From: Spongospora subterranea
Lineage: Eukaryota; Endomyxa; Phytomyxea; Plasmodiophorida; Plasmodiophoridae
Direction of reading: 5' to 3'
NCBI GenBank assembly: GCA_900404475.1
Contig: OUQQ01000008.1
Coordinates: forward strand, 30,140-94,139
DNA length: 64,000 bases
Positions 47,887 through 58,488 of the stretch are shown here, in pieces. How positions within the stretch are numbered: position 1 is the first letter of the stretch; every line of letters begins with the position of its first letter. Position numbers and translations under genes: made by a program. The notes under the pieces are model-generated. The model was not told the DNA's origin, did no database searches, and saw only the letters and a list, made by a program, of their open reading frames with translations.

Positions 47887-49401
47887 ATGAGGGGCTTGGC
47901 GCGAACATTCTCGACCTCGTCTCGTCTGCACACGGCACCGCGATTGCCCGTTTCGGAATCCGGCTTTCGGCAGATTCGGGAGTCGGGTCTGGCGTATGTC
48001 GACAAGACGGGGCTGATTGACGACATGATCGCTTGCGATCACCGATTCGTCCTGTGCCGCCCGCCGTCGTTCGGCAAGACCGTCACCGTGACGCTGCTCA
48101 GGGAGCTGTTCCAAGGGAACCGCGACCTGTTTGACGGCACCGTCGGGCAGCGCCTGCAGATTGCCGACGCCGGCTGGGATTGGAACGACAAACACCAGGT
48201 CGGTCATGAACGACAAATGGACGGCCGTTTCCTGGGCCAACAGATCAATTTCCTGTTAGGTGTTCGAGTTCGATCTGCAGTCGTTGTCCCTTAATCCGAT
48301 CGCGTTCCGCAGCAATCTGATCAGGGACATGGCGCTAAAAGCGGCCGCCCTCGGCAATCCGCTGGATGACCTGGATTCGGTGAGGAACGTCACGCGCGAC
48401 CTGATCCAGGCAGGTTCGTCGTCGTCGCGCAGCGGCCAGTGCGTCGTCCTGGTCGATAATTACGACGTACGACAATACCACACCACAGTCGCCACCCCAG
48501 AGTTTGACGACGAACGATTACACAGTTCCCGATTCGTCAGGAGAACCCATGGCTCTCTAGGAACGCGCCGTCGTCGATCGAGGAAAATCTGGCCACAATA
48601 TCAGAGTGGGTCTCCGCTCTGAAAGCAGAAGAAATTCGAATCCGGTTCCAGGTTCGGAAAATTCGATTGGATTCTGTCGCAAGTTTCAAAGCGCCGTTTT
48701 TGTGAGTTTAGTTCTTTACTGGAGCGTATAAGGTGAAAACTCAATATGTGGACGCCCCTGCCGATCTGTCGTTATCGGGTCGATTTTCGGGATTGTGTGG
48801 ATATACGAACAACGACCTGAAGAACATGTTCCCGAACGAGCTGGACCAGCTGGCCAGGCGCCATAGGTTGCGCGATGTGCACGAGCTGCTGGACATGGTC
48901 AACCGTTGGTACGGTGGGTATTCCTGGGGCGACACGTCGCGCGACGCCCAGATCCACAACCCGTATAGCGTCAACCGATTGCTGATGGACCGGGAGTTCA
49001 CGAGCTACTGGGCGGATGCGGTGACGGTCCCGGAATGGATTCGCCACCTGCTGGAGTCGTGCGATCTGGAGCGTTTGTGCCAACGACAGTTCCTGTTGTC
49101 GGAGGTGCTCGACTCCCCGCTGGAAGCCCCGAAACCATCGACCGAGCAGTCCCCGTTGGACGACCTCCTTCAGTTGCATCTGCTGCAATTGGGTCTGTTG
49201 ACGATCCGATCGGTCGCGGTCGATTCGATGACCAATCAGCGAGTCGCCTGGTAAAAACCAGCACTTGTCGGATCCGCTATTTTTCCCCGTTTGACCACAA
49301 CCTTGTTCAGGTTGCGAATCCCCAATCAGGATGTTCAGGATCTGATCCGCCAATCAGTCCCAACACCCATCACCAAATCGCCAACCATTAACGCCGCTTG
49401 A
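47887..49401 (+). CDS. AAA-ATPase-like (PF09820-type) protein with mitochondrial-type presequence
   Basis: Start 117 bp after the CHD stop. Visibly more GC-rich than its left neighbours. Five exons; introns of about 58-63 nt follow NDKHQ, VDNYD, RIRFQ and QRVAW, each restoring a family motif. N-terminus MRGLARTFSTSSRLHTAPRL looks like a mitochondrial presequence. The family start SESGFRQIRESGLAYVDKTG is followed by P-loop CRPPSFGKTVTVTLLRE, Walker-B-like CVVLVDNYD (usually LIDEYD, so the catalytic Glu is Asn), FFTGAYKVKTQYVDAPADLS, FSGLCGYTNNDLKNMF, WYGGYSW and HNPYSVNRLL. It ends LRIPNQDVQDLIRQSVPTP. The PD-(D/E)xK nuclease domain usual at the C-terminus is absent. These genes are often of bacterial origin and amplified in zoosporic fungi (family knowledge). 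Confidence 0.85.
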
Positions 49402-49540
49402 TGAGAAAGCTGCCTTCATCATCTCATTTACTAAATCGCTTCGTTTTGTTTATCGATTGATATCAACAGAATTGCTATTTGGGCCGGCGTAATTTTCAAC
49501 AATATTGGTTGGCGCGGAAGACGTTTACCCCGAACCCTTT

Positions 49541-50513
49541 TCAACTAGAGCTGGCCACATTTAGACCGACGATCTCCAGTTCAGGACAGTCCTCATATTC
49601 GTCTCCGTCGTCATCGTCCGACCCGAAATACTCGTTAGCGCCATCCCCTTCCCGTTCCCCGAACAGATCCTCCTCCCCATCTTCGCCGTCCTCCCCTTGG
49701 ACGTCTTTCCCTCGTCCCGCCACGATCATCGCATCGAACGCCTCCATCCTGCGTTTGTCCTCGTTCTCCGATCGTCGCTGTAATCTAGTCCTCTCAGCCC
49801 GTTCGGATTCCAGCCCGCCCTTGGCCCAAGCTTCGGCCACCGATCGCTCATCAGGGAATACTGGCCTATCGTCCAGGTATTTGATCCCCGGTAATCGCGA
49901 TATGACCGTTTTCCGGTACGACGGGAGCTGGGCGATGAAGGGATTCCCCTTCAGGTAGAGGACGCGAAGGTGATCCATGCGCCCCAGGACGGCCAGGACG
50001 CCATCACCGTCGTGTAGCTGGTTGTTGGACAGGTCCAGGACCGATATCCGATTGGGTGAGGTCGTCAACTCCTCTATATCGCCCACCTCTTTCAGCTTGT
50101 TGTTCGCCATCAACAGCGTGTTCAGGTTCGTCAGTTTCAATAATCCTGAAATCGCTTGGAATCAGCGACGTTCGGGGGTGGGAGTGAGTGTTGGACATAC
50201 CTTGGACCTTGGAGATCATATTCGCCGATAGGTTGATCGTGTCCAGATTGGTCAACGTGTCGAGGTTCTCGATGACGGTAATGAGGTTCTCGTGAAGATA
50301 CAGCGACCGTAATTGGGTGAGGGTGTCGAGGCCCTCGATACGGGGAAGGCCATTCCCTTCCAGATAGAGAACCTTCAGTCCCGTGTATTCGTCCAGGTTC
50401 GTGATGCGCTCGAACCCCTTATAATGCAGATAGAGTTTATCGTTGACCTCGGGTGTCGAATACAGGTTCTGGGATCGACAGATCTTGACCAGGGCCGATT
50501 TCGTCATCTCCAT
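49541..50513 (-). CDS. DNAAF1: Dynein axonemal assembly factor 1 (LRRC50)
   Basis: Cytosolic leucine-rich-repeat protein needed to preassemble outer and inner dynein arms of motile cilia. Two exons with a 58-nt intron after SKVQG. The start [20 protein letters not shown] matches the human start MTKEALQKLC. The SDS22-type LRRs follow: [57 protein letters not shown] and [14 protein letters not shown], then [19 protein letters not shown] and the diagnostic capping block [25 protein letters not shown]. The C-terminus is acidic and short compared with animals. Strong evidence that the organism builds motile cilia. Confidence 0.94.
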
Positions 50514-50675
50514 CGTGTGAGCTGTTCAGGGCGTTCGATTCGGGTTCGACTGTCTTTCACTCCTGATCTGATTTCCAAACGACAATGATTCACCCGATAA
50601 ACTGTGCTCGGTGGTCAAAAGCGGCCAGTTATAGAGTCGGCTCCTGTTACACGGAAATATTATCGCCATGGTCGG

Positions 50676-51026
50676 ATGAGGTCAACGTATATCGACACGA
50701 TCATCGACCGGGTCAGGAATCGACAACCCAACCAAACCCGGTCGCGACTCGAACAGGCGATCGATCCGGTGGCGATCGGGCGACTGATCCAGACGGCGAA
50801 GGATGGCGCAGGTGGAAGGGTGGCGCGGAGGGAACCGCCGCCGATCTGCTCGTTGGATCGGCTGCCGCTGCGATTCCAGCGGTTAAGGGCCGAGAACGCT
50901 CGTCGGACGATGGCGAGGGTGATCGAGGAAACCGAGCGAGGATCGCGACAGCAGCGGCGGGAGATGATGGCGGCGAACAGCTATATCGACAACAAAGTGC
51001 AACAGCTCAGGAGCAAGTTATACTGA
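50676..51026 (+). CDS. Small unknown helical protein
   Basis: 117 codons from the first ATG (50676), divergent from DNAAF1 with about 160 bp between. The product is Arg/Gln-rich and helical: SRLEQAIDPVAIGRLIQTAK, LRAENARRTMARVIEETERG, and the C-terminus NSYIDNKVQQLRSKLY, probably coiled coil. The frame stays open upstream of the ATG, so an earlier exon may exist. The head-to-head position with a ciliary gene makes a ciliary role possible, but this is only context. No family recognised. Confidence 0.5.
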   Translation: MRSTYIDTIIDRVRNRQPNQTRSRLEQAIDPVAIGRLIQTAKDGAGGRVARREPPPICSLDRLPLRFQRLRAENARRTMARVIEETERGSRQQRREMMAANSYIDNKVQQLRSKLY

Positions 51027-52475
51027 GACAGGACAGTCGAAGGGCAATGACGCCCTTCATCATCCGTACATCGGCCCATCTTCAACATTCCATCTCAATG
51101 CCGATACCCACTGCGTTTATGGCTAATTGAGTGGACGAGATTACAGACCAGGGCGAACAAAAACAAACGATTTTTGCAATAGATGTTATTGAGATAAATC
51201 TCGCCCTGTTCCATACGTTGCCCGTTTCCTGCAGAGCCGGCCCGATCGAACAGAATCGATTGGGGAGTGTGAATATGGGGGTGATGCATGGCATTAACAT
51301 GGCCCCAGATCCAATCAATCACTCGACACCTGTTGAGGGCGTCCTATGACCCAAATCCAGTCAGCTTCACACACGACAATCGCCTTCATCAACGAGATTT
51401 TCTTGAGCTCAGGCAATTCTTTGCAAAGTTGGGTCGATCAGACTTCGCTAATGAAAACATTTCATTATCCACGATCGCCAAACCGTCTTGCACAAGCAGA
51501 GCCAAAAATACGTTTCTTGTTTCGCCCAATGGGCAACGAAGTAGCCGCTACCGTAGAAGATGACTGTTTCATTGGAGATTCCTGGTCGGTCAAATAAACG
51601 TCATTCCAAGTCCGAACGGATTTCTTGAGTGACAAATGGCCCTTCCAGCGATCAATCCCGACGAACTACTGACTAACATGTTAAGACCTAAGTGAACAAC
51701 GACAATCTGTTGAATCTGATTCGGATTGCCAGATTATTACCTTTGTCCATTTGATCTTTCATCAATAATGCTCGAATGAATGTTATTGTTGATTGAGCAG
51801 CATGCTGTATGTCGAACGGTTTGGGCAACGTGAGGGTTTTGATTCACGATATTACGTGAGTGGAGATAAAGCCAAAGTCGCAGATAAAACCCCAACTCTG
51901 TAGGTTCTGAGAAAAATCAAAATTAACCTCCATTAACCTTCAAAGACGATGTTTGCCCATCTCGGCCAACGTAATGGCGAACGGCCCGTTTCTGAATTCG
52001 TTCTTCAGACAACATCGCATACTGATTACAATCATCAGACACGAATGTCCCAGAGAAAAATGTGACAAGAGCTGGTTCACGATCGTTTAGAAAATTCCTT
52101 TGAATCGCTCAAAGAAAAAACACCATTAAGATCAGCTCTGTAAACAGCACGTTGTCCTTTTACGTCGGCAAGGGCCCAAAGATCTCGTTGGCGCCGATGA
52201 ATTTTACCACGACGGTTTCCGTCATCGCGTGGCCAATCGCATCGCTCCGTCTGGGCAGATCGTCTGAACCACGAAAATCCTGTTTTCCGGCAAGCGAAAC
52301 CGCGACCTTTTGATGAGGTTCTGGATTGGGCCTGAAGTAGTTGTTGGCGCCAGGGCCAGGAACGGGGGGCCACGCTCACTCCGGCACAGCAGCTCCACCG
52401 TCTGGAAAACTGTCTCGAATTACCATTCGATCGCCGCTCTGTTTCTGTTGGTTGTTTGTTTCGGTGGGGCGGGCG
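51027..52475. other. 1.4-kb region without a recognised gene
   Basis: Frames at 51288-51563 and 51346-51597 (plus) and 52077-52532 (minus, 151 codons) overlap, lack ATG starts or recognisable motifs, and could be decayed mobile DNA. The final 150 bp form the promoter region of the dehydrogenase kinase. Confidence 0.4.
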
Positions 52476-54377
52476 ATGGCGAAACTCCAGCGATACGATC
52501 GGGTGCTGAGCGAAGGGTGCCGCCTCGTGCAACGACGGAACACGTCGTCGTTCATCATGAAGGAGATACGCGCGGCGGCGGCGAAACAGCAGCGGGACGT
52601 GACGCTGAGAGATATGTTCAATATCGGGCGGGTCCAGGCGCCATCCGCCCAGAGCGCCATGTTCCTCAGGGAGGAGCTGCCGATACGGTTAGCGAAACGG
52701 GTGATCGAGCTCGATAACCTTCCATACGGGTTGTCGGGAATGCCCAGCGTCCAGAAAGTCCATGCGCTGTACGTTGATTCGTTCACGAAGCTGTCGGCCT
52801 CGGCCAGACCGATCAACGACGAAACCGAGCAGGTCTTCCAGAACGTGATCCAGAGCATGCTCCAGCGGCATCGCGATGTCGTCCCGCTGATGGCGATCGG
52901 GATAAAGGAGCTGAAGAACATGCTCGGCGATGAAGGGCCTCGTGGCGGCAACTTTATCGATCAGTGCCCGTTCTTGCAGGATTTCCTCGACCGGTTCTAC
53001 TTCTCCCGAATCGGCATCCGAGTCCTCATAGGTCGATCATCTTGGTCCGGTTTCCCCATTCGATCCCGCTGATTGTTGTGTTCTGTCCGATGATTCTCAC
53101 AGCTCATCACCTAGCCCTTCACGAATCACGTAAAGGGTGGGTGGGAATTATCCAGGAAGAATGTTCACCGGCTGTGATACTGAAAGGTCGCTAGTCGCCA
53201 TCGAACCGATCACATCAACACTTCTTGCTCTAAAATCATGTTATAGATGCGATCCTAAATGCAAGTGATGCTTGCGAGCGAACATTGGGCGTTGCTCCAG
53301 AAGGTGAACCCGTTAATCCCTCAAAAATGGCGATCCTGAACAGAATGATGTCCAGTTAAAATTAGGGGCAATATCGATCTTGTGTTTCCATACATTCCAG
53401 AGCATATTCACTACATCCTATTCGAGTATCGCCATCTTGTTCATGATCGGGGCATTGTTGTTGATCTCACGGTTCGTCAGGCTGTTGAAGAACTCGATGC
53501 GGGCTGTCGTGGAGCGGGCACGAGCGTTGAACATCGAGGACGCGATGGAACCGATCGAAGCGGGTATGGGGGTTTTCTGGATCGCGTCGTGGGGCTTTGG
53601 AACTGACCCGGATAATTGGCAGTGATTGCCGATGGCGAGGACGATATCGTTATCAAAGGTACGTCGTGAACCAAACCCGCACAACCGAATCCGATTCGAT
53701 GGTGTCGACCGACGACGACCGTACAGTGTCGGATTGCGGTGGAGGAATCAGGCGCAAGGACATGGCGCTAGTCTGGACCTATGCCTACACGACGGCACCA
53801 ACGCCGGCGTCGCTAACGGACCCGAATCCCCAGGCGACGATCGGACCATTGTGTAAGGGATCGATGAATTTCACCCCACGATCGGATTCTGACAGACAAA
53901 CGCCAATCGGTGTGAACAAATATAGTGGCGGCGCCGATGGCTGGATTCGGTACCCGATATTCTCCACACACACCACACGATCAGCTCGTTTGACTCACTC
54001 CGGAACAGGATACGGTTTACCGATGTCGCGACTACACGCTCGCGCGTTCAAAGGAGGTAATCCATTGTCGTGCAGCGGATCGTCAACTGACCTCGTCTGT
54101 GTTTGTGGATGGTTCCTGCGAATCCCTTCGACTCAACCGCAGATCTCGTACGGTCCCCCTTTGGATATCATACGCCCTGGATTAGCTGACATCGTCGTGT
54201 TGACAATCAGGTGCTGATCCCGATGGATGGATACGGTTAGTCCATCGATCATCGTCATCATGTTTCGGGGGGAAAACCAACTCGACCCTTTTTGTCTGGG
54301 ACCAACGCGAAGGCCTCGACGCGTACCTATATCTGAACAAGCTGTCGTCGCCAGGAGCAAGTACGGTCCCGAAATGA
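52476..54377 (+). CDS. Mitochondrial pyruvate / branched-chain 2-oxoacid dehydrogenase kinase
   Basis: Phosphorylates and inactivates the E1-alpha subunit of the pyruvate (or BCKA) dehydrogenase complex. Eight or more introns. The N-terminal four-helix part includes VTLRDMFNIGRVQAPSAQSA, FLREELPIRLAKRVIEL, NDETEQVFQNVIQSMLQRHR and FLDRFYFSRIGIRVLIAHHL. The GHKL ATPase: VFPYIPEHIHYILFELLKNS (N box, Glu and Asn intact), VSDCGGGIRR (G1; Asp-x-Gly-Gly-Gly kept), GTGYGLPMSRLHARAF (G2), then GDLVLIPMDGYGLDAYLYLN. The Asp-Leu of GDL needs a 5-nt microexon (54143-54147). A stretch at about 53850-53985 is probably an intron. No clear presequence precedes MAKLQRYDRV. Confidence 0.9.
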
Positions 54378-54488
54378 TCAAGATGGTTTATTTTAGAACG
54401 ACCGCCGATGCCCGTTTGCGTGTTGCCGTCGAAAACCGAGGGCCAATCGCCGAATATACAGAAATTTTAACGCGTCCTGGTCGAAAAA

Positions 54489-54791
54489 CTATTTTTGGAA
54501 TCGGGCAGCAAGTTGGGTTGCGTATTCCTGAAATGAGAAGATCGTGATCGTTCGAAAATCGATCCGGTCCATGATCAGGTCCTCGTCCGGAACGGGATCC
54601 GTCGTTGTGTCATCTTCCGGCCCCGCTTTAGAGCTCTTTCTGGTTCGTGATTTCGGGGGGGCGACAGGGTTTGGGGCAGCGATGGTCTTGCCCTCCCGGT
54701 TGAGAGAGCTGGCGATCATGCTGGCTTTTCGCTGCGGAACCAGCAATGCCGACCAGTCGGTTGGGGGCGATGATCCCGACTTGTCTCCCAT
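54489..54791 (-). CDS. Small basic, disordered protein of unknown function
   Basis: 100-codon ATG-started frame, convergent with the kinase gene (112 bp). The product begins MGDKSGSSPPTDWSALLVPQ, is Pro/Lys/Asp-rich in the middle, and ends with a more ordered segment, IDFRTITIFSFQEYATQLAA. Codon use resembles the GC-rich neighbours. The opposite strand also has a long frame (54544-54909), so reality is uncertain. No family recognised. Confidence 0.4.
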   Translation of the reverse strand: MGDKSGSSPPTDWSALLVPQRKASMIASSLNREGKTIAAPNPVAPPKSRTRKSSKAGPEDDTTTDPVPDEDLIMDRIDFRTITIFSFQEYATQLAARFQK

Positions 54792-54990
54792 CTCATTGGA
54801 CAGATTTGATTATCGCCACCTGATTGACGAGGTTGGGCCGATCCAAATACCGCGGTTGATACAAGTCTACCACTACTGGTGTTCTATGGTAGGGTCAACC
54901 GCATGGTAGATTATTGACTGGCCAGGAATGTGGTGGTAGGGTGATGGTTGATTGAACCCCGTTTGGTAGAGTGTCATCTATTGGGTGTTA

Positions 54991-55937
54991 TTCCCTCTGT
55001 TCCGTTGAAATTGTCCAAAATGCGGTTTTAGCTTGTTCCGTTTGAACATTCCCTTTGGTAATGAACGCAGAGACGTGTGTTCTCCACGAGGAAACAGGGC
55101 GTAGGGAGCAGGTATGGCAACAATAGGATTGCGGTTTATTTTGTGGCAATTAGGGCTTTGACGCTCTTGACCAGTTCCGTGTCGACATCGATAACAAAGG
55201 GCAGTTCTCCCTGCGCGTTCCCGCTTTTTCTTCGCCCATGGGCGGCTGCTTGTAGCTGATCCACCACTTGGTTTCATCGTTGAGACCATGACCATGCATT
55301 GCTGCAGAGTTAACAAAACGTAGTTAAGTTTTTGCAGCTATCAACTGATCGGGAGCATTTTGGTGTTGAGAGACCTGTATGGCGTTGAAGAATCCGAGAT
55401 CTTGAACATAAAACCATTGTCTCGTCGACGTGAACGACACCGTCTTAAGTGACTCGATGGAATTCGAATGTCGCCGGGTAGTCCCAGCCTTCATATTTCT
55501 CCAGAAAGTGGTGTTTGGCAAAGTTCGGAATGAATGCTCCATTCGCCTGCTTCCAGATTCGACTTGTTGTTTTCCAATTCACATTCAGTCGCTTGGCAAC
55601 GCCGTTGAAGGATCCTTTCGCGGGGCGGTCATTTTTCAGCTGGTCACCAACGAGTGATAGACCGCCCTGACGCTGTTTTGTTGCGAGGATGGTCGTTTGG
55701 GGTTGTTTGTCGGGTTCTATGTCGCTACCAACCTGATTCTCCATCTAGAAGAGACTGGGCGGGTGTCTGAACGCCTTCGGCTTGCAGCCGGACACTTTTC
55801 GCACGCCAAAAATCGGCAAATGTTTTTTCACATCATATCGTCAGAAAGGTCGTCTGTAAAACGCTTCATTGGTTAAAAAATGGAGGAACATCCCACGCCT
55901 CTTTTATTATTGGACAATATCAACGGAACAGAGGGAG
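54991..55937. mobile_element. Internally deleted mariner-like element
   Basis: 947 bp with terminal inverted repeats. The left end TTCCCTCTGTTCCGTTGAAA and the reverse complement of the right end, CTCCCTCTGTTCCGTTGATA, match at about 26 of the first 28 positions including the following TTGTCCAA. Both ends are flanked by TA (54989-54990 and 55938-55939), the expected mariner target duplication. The CTCCCTCTGTTCC end is typical of plant/stramenopile-type mariner and Stowaway elements (family knowledge). The interior holds transposase relics on the minus strand. Confidence 0.88.
55000..55744 (-). pseudogene. Defective mariner transposase
   Basis: An ATG at 55744 opens a frame with the helix-turn-helix region GVAKRLNVNWKTTSRIWKQA, typical of the N-terminus of this transposase type. 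Downstream fragments in shifted frames resemble the C-terminal end (VQDLGFFNAIQVSQHQ, then YKQPPMGEEKAG). The central catalytic DDE/D region is missing. The copy is non-autonomous and broken by frameshifts and deletion. Confidence 0.75.
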
Positions 55938-56311
55938 TATTGAGTTTGGGTCGATCAGATTTACCAATACACATTTCTACAGTACCCTAAATGCAGTTCG
56001 ATGGTAGAACCAACCGCATCGAGTAGGGCAAGGTGATATGGTGATGGTTGAGGAATTGAACACCAGTTGGTAGAGTGTACTATACTGTGGGTGGGGTCGA
56101 GGAGAAGACCAATGGTCACAGCTGCTGTCAAGTTCAACCGCATGGTGTACCGTAGAATACAGTGGATGGGGATGGTTGAGCACCAGTTGGTAGAGTGTGA
56201 GGTAGGTGACACTGTACGGAGTTTGTGGTAGGTTCGGGGTAGACTAAATTAGTGTGATCATCGTCGGACGATTGGCGATAAGAGAGCGTGAGAAAGGGAG
56301 TCTCGTTAGCG

Positions 56312-57070
56312 ATGGGATGTGATGGAGGATCGATACCAGGACGGAAGGATCTCGTCAAACAGAAGAAATCCACGAAGGCAGCTGAGAATGTCGTGGCAGA
56401 GACGGCCTCTGCTCGATGGCAGATATGCGCTATCAGCCAAACCAGATTGCAGGCACCAATTGTAGTATGCCGTCTTGGCCGCCTTTACAACAAGGAGGCG
56501 TTGATCCAGTATTTAATCCAGAAACAAGATCTTCCTCGATTTTCCCACATTCGTTCACTGAAAGATGTCGTAAACGTCAATTACGCCCCAGCTCCGAAAC
56601 TTGTTGCCGACGATATCAACCAAGCCGTATTCATGTGCCCTGTCACCTTGCTTCTTGGCAATGGCAAATATCGCTTCCACGTCTCGATCTCGTGTGGATG
56701 TATGCTGTCCGAGCGCGCCATTAACGAAATTTCGTCGGCGAATTGTCTGTTGTGCCACGCCACAATGCCCGAACTAATCACGTCCGAGGCCGGCCTTGAG
56801 CAGCACTTTATTTCGGTAAATCCCTCGAGTTCCGAAGAACAAGACCGGCTCAGGATGCGCATGGAGATCTATATGGAGAACAATCATCACGGCAAGCACA
56901 ACAAGAAGAAAAGGAAACATGGCGCCACGCGACCAGCTCAATCGGATTCGAAGAAGAAACCAAGTCCTGCCATCATCGACGCAAGTACGACGTCTGAAGT
57001 CTACGCCTCTCTGTTCACGTCAAGCAAGGTCGTGCCCAAAATCACCAATACTTTATTTGGAAATGTATAA
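56312..57070 (+). CDS. RTF2: Replication termination factor 2 (RTF2) family protein
   Basis: Nuclear protein that acts at stalled replication forks and is removed by DDI1 and the proteasome (family knowledge). Single exon, 252 residues. The start MGCDGGSIPGRKDLVKQKKS is the family hallmark. The Rtf2 RING-like domain has CAISQTRLQAPIVVCRLGRL YNKEALIQYL, then the second zinc-binding half (VFMCPVTLLLGNGKYRF, SCGCMLSERAINEI, NCLLCHATM). The Lys-rich linker HNKKKRKHG is followed by a C-terminal EVYASLFTSSK segment. An earlier in-frame ATG-less extension was rejected. Convergent with SURF2 57 bp away. Confidence 0.93.
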   Translation: MGCDGGSIPGRKDLVKQKKSTKAAENVVAETASARWQICAISQTRLQAPIVVCRLGRLYNKEALIQYLIQKQDLPRFSHIRSLKDVVNVNYAPAPKLVADDINQAVFMCPVTLLLGNGKYRFHVSISCGCMLSERAINEISSANCLLCHATMPELITSEAGLEQHFISVNPSSSEEQDRLRMRMEIYMENNHHGKHNKKKRKHGATRPAQSDSKKKPSPAIIDASTTSEVYASLFTSSKVVPKITNTLFGNV

Positions 57071-57127
57071 AGCTTATTAATATATGAAGGTCGTCCTTTT
57101 ATGCTGATTGTGTAGAATGCGACGGCG

Positions 57128-57814
57128 CTATTGAGTTTCCAGCAGCCGTTGTTTCTTCGCCGATTGTTTGGATGGATTGGCATCGCGCCTTCGGATCTGC
57201 TTGATCGGTCGGTCATTAGGCTTGCTGGTGACTACTGCCCTCTCTTCCATTTCCGTATCCTCAGCTTCGCTTTCCGACGAAACACAGATAGGGACGACCT
57301 CAAAGTCGTTATCGAAATCAACAGCAGCGTCGCCTTCCATTTCCTGGTCAGAATCATCTTCTTCGTTTAGAGATGCATAATCAACATCGTCGACTTTTTT
57401 CCCTCTTTTGTTGAGCTGCTTATCATGCAGTTTATGAAGAAAACGGCGACCCGATAAATGCTTTCGCACTTCGGCTGCGTCTTTGTTCAACGTCAACTTG
57501 GTCACTTTGCAAAACACTTTGCTCTTATCACATTTGTCCTAAAAAAAAGCCTAAGATGGCAGAAATAACCACGCCGAGAACATTGCGCTTCCAATTACCT
57601 CACGAATATATGGAGCGAATTCCCCAAAGTCGAAATCGGATTTCGCAGACGACCTCGCCTTGGCTTTCTGATAAGAGAGCCCGTTGTAATACGCGTTCAA
57701 CAATGATAAGTTTTGCGATATTTCATGATTAGTGAGCAGGAACCTGACTTTACAGGATTCGGTGATTTCCACCTCCGATTCGTACTTTTTTAGGAAGTCG
57801 TTAACGGTATTCAT
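57128..57814 (-). CDS. SURF2: SURF2-like protein
   Basis: Two exons; a 64-nt intron follows APYIRE. The N-terminal exon contains SCKVRFLLTNHEISQNLSLL NAYYNGLSYQKAKA, matching the KVRCxLTGHE repeat of surfeit locus protein 2. The second exon begins DKCDKSKVFCKVTKLTLNKD and AEVRKHLSGRRFLHKL, the other conserved SURF2 block. The C-terminal half is acidic and then basic (QSAKKQRLLETQ), consistent with the nucleolar/ribosomal role reported for SURF2, which binds free 5S RNP (family knowledge). The start ATG is at 57814; upstream in-frame codons lack ATG. Confidence 0.88.
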
Positions 57815-58145
57815 GAGCCTGCGCCACAAAAATGACCAAAATGGCGATAACTTCCGTCACGGACTCCGTGGTCAAATTACGAAAATCCGCACAGTTTTTC
57901 AGATTGAAGTTCGGATAATTGTTCATTGCTGTACGCGTATGTGTTCATAATTTGATAATAAAACACACAAGTGGAGAATTGTTTCGCCGATGACATTCTT
58001 TCAGGCAATTAATTGAGAATTTATAAGTTCATTCTCTTAAGATTAATTTGCGAATATTGCTCATTGGGGATGGCGTCGATCATTACAAAGAATTGTAGAA
58101 TAGTACATTAACGCATCTCATGGACATTCAAACTTCGCTACTTTA
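57815..58145. other. Short intergenic region
   Basis: AT-rich space between the SURF2 start and the SEM1 stop, both on the minus strand. It should include the SURF2 promoter. No gene. Confidence 0.5.
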
Positions 58146-58488
58146 TTACGCCTTCATTTCTGGAATCACACATATTAGGAGTCGATGATTGAAAACAAAA
58201 AGATGAAAATCTTACGATCCGCTTGCCGTAATTGCTCACGAAGTTGATCCACGAAATCGTCCTTGGCGTCATCATCATCCCAATTGTCTTCCCAAAGAAG
58301 TTCATCTTCCTTATCTTCATCTGCGGCATCCCATGCTACGAACCAAAAAAAATCAGCGCCCAGCACCATCCACAGGGTTCGACGCGCCGCATACTTTCCG
58401 CATTGAATTCCTCGAACTCGTCATCCTCTTCCAGGAGATCGAGCTCTTCGACCTTCCCTACTTTGGTATCGTCTGCTGCAGTCGCCAT
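58146..58488 (-). CDS. SEM1: 26S proteasome subunit SEM1 (DSS1)
   Basis: Tiny acidic lid subunit that also stabilises BRCA2-type and TREX-2 complexes. Three exons. MATAADDTKVGKVEELDLLE then EDDEFEEFNAE is the first acidic box. A 61-nt intron joins TWDAADEDKEDELLWEDNWD and DDDAKDDFVDQLREQLRQAD, the second acidic/Trp box and C-terminal helix. The last exon adds QMKA and stops at 58146. The two Trp-containing acidic segments are diagnostic. About 74 residues, the usual length. Confidence 0.94.

Larger units (their letters stand above)
54887..56210. repeat. Dispersed/tandem repeat family (three degenerate copies) interrupted by a mariner element
   Basis: Copies at about 54887-54988, 56001-56098 and 56133-56210 share CAACCGCATGGTA, GTGATGGTTGA and CACCAGTTGGTAGAGTGT blocks. 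The first copy is cut off at GGGTG by the mariner-like insertion at 54991. Function unknown; no coding. Confidence 0.7.

Noticed and set aside
48260..48720. Apparent frameshifts and stops that made the AAA-ATPase-like gene look decayed
   Set aside because: Three short in-phase introns (after NDKHQ, VDNYD and RIRFQ) explain every break and restore family motifs.
50585..51130. 181-codon plus-strand frame overlapping the small helical protein
   Set aside because: It is in another frame of a GC-rich exon; its Gly/Asp/Arg-rich composition is typical of a shadow frame, and the helical frame is better.
53597..54217. Long plus-strand frames across the dehydrogenase kinase
   Set aside because: They read through introns; only the kinase frame joined across GT-AG introns gives the conserved GHKL boxes.
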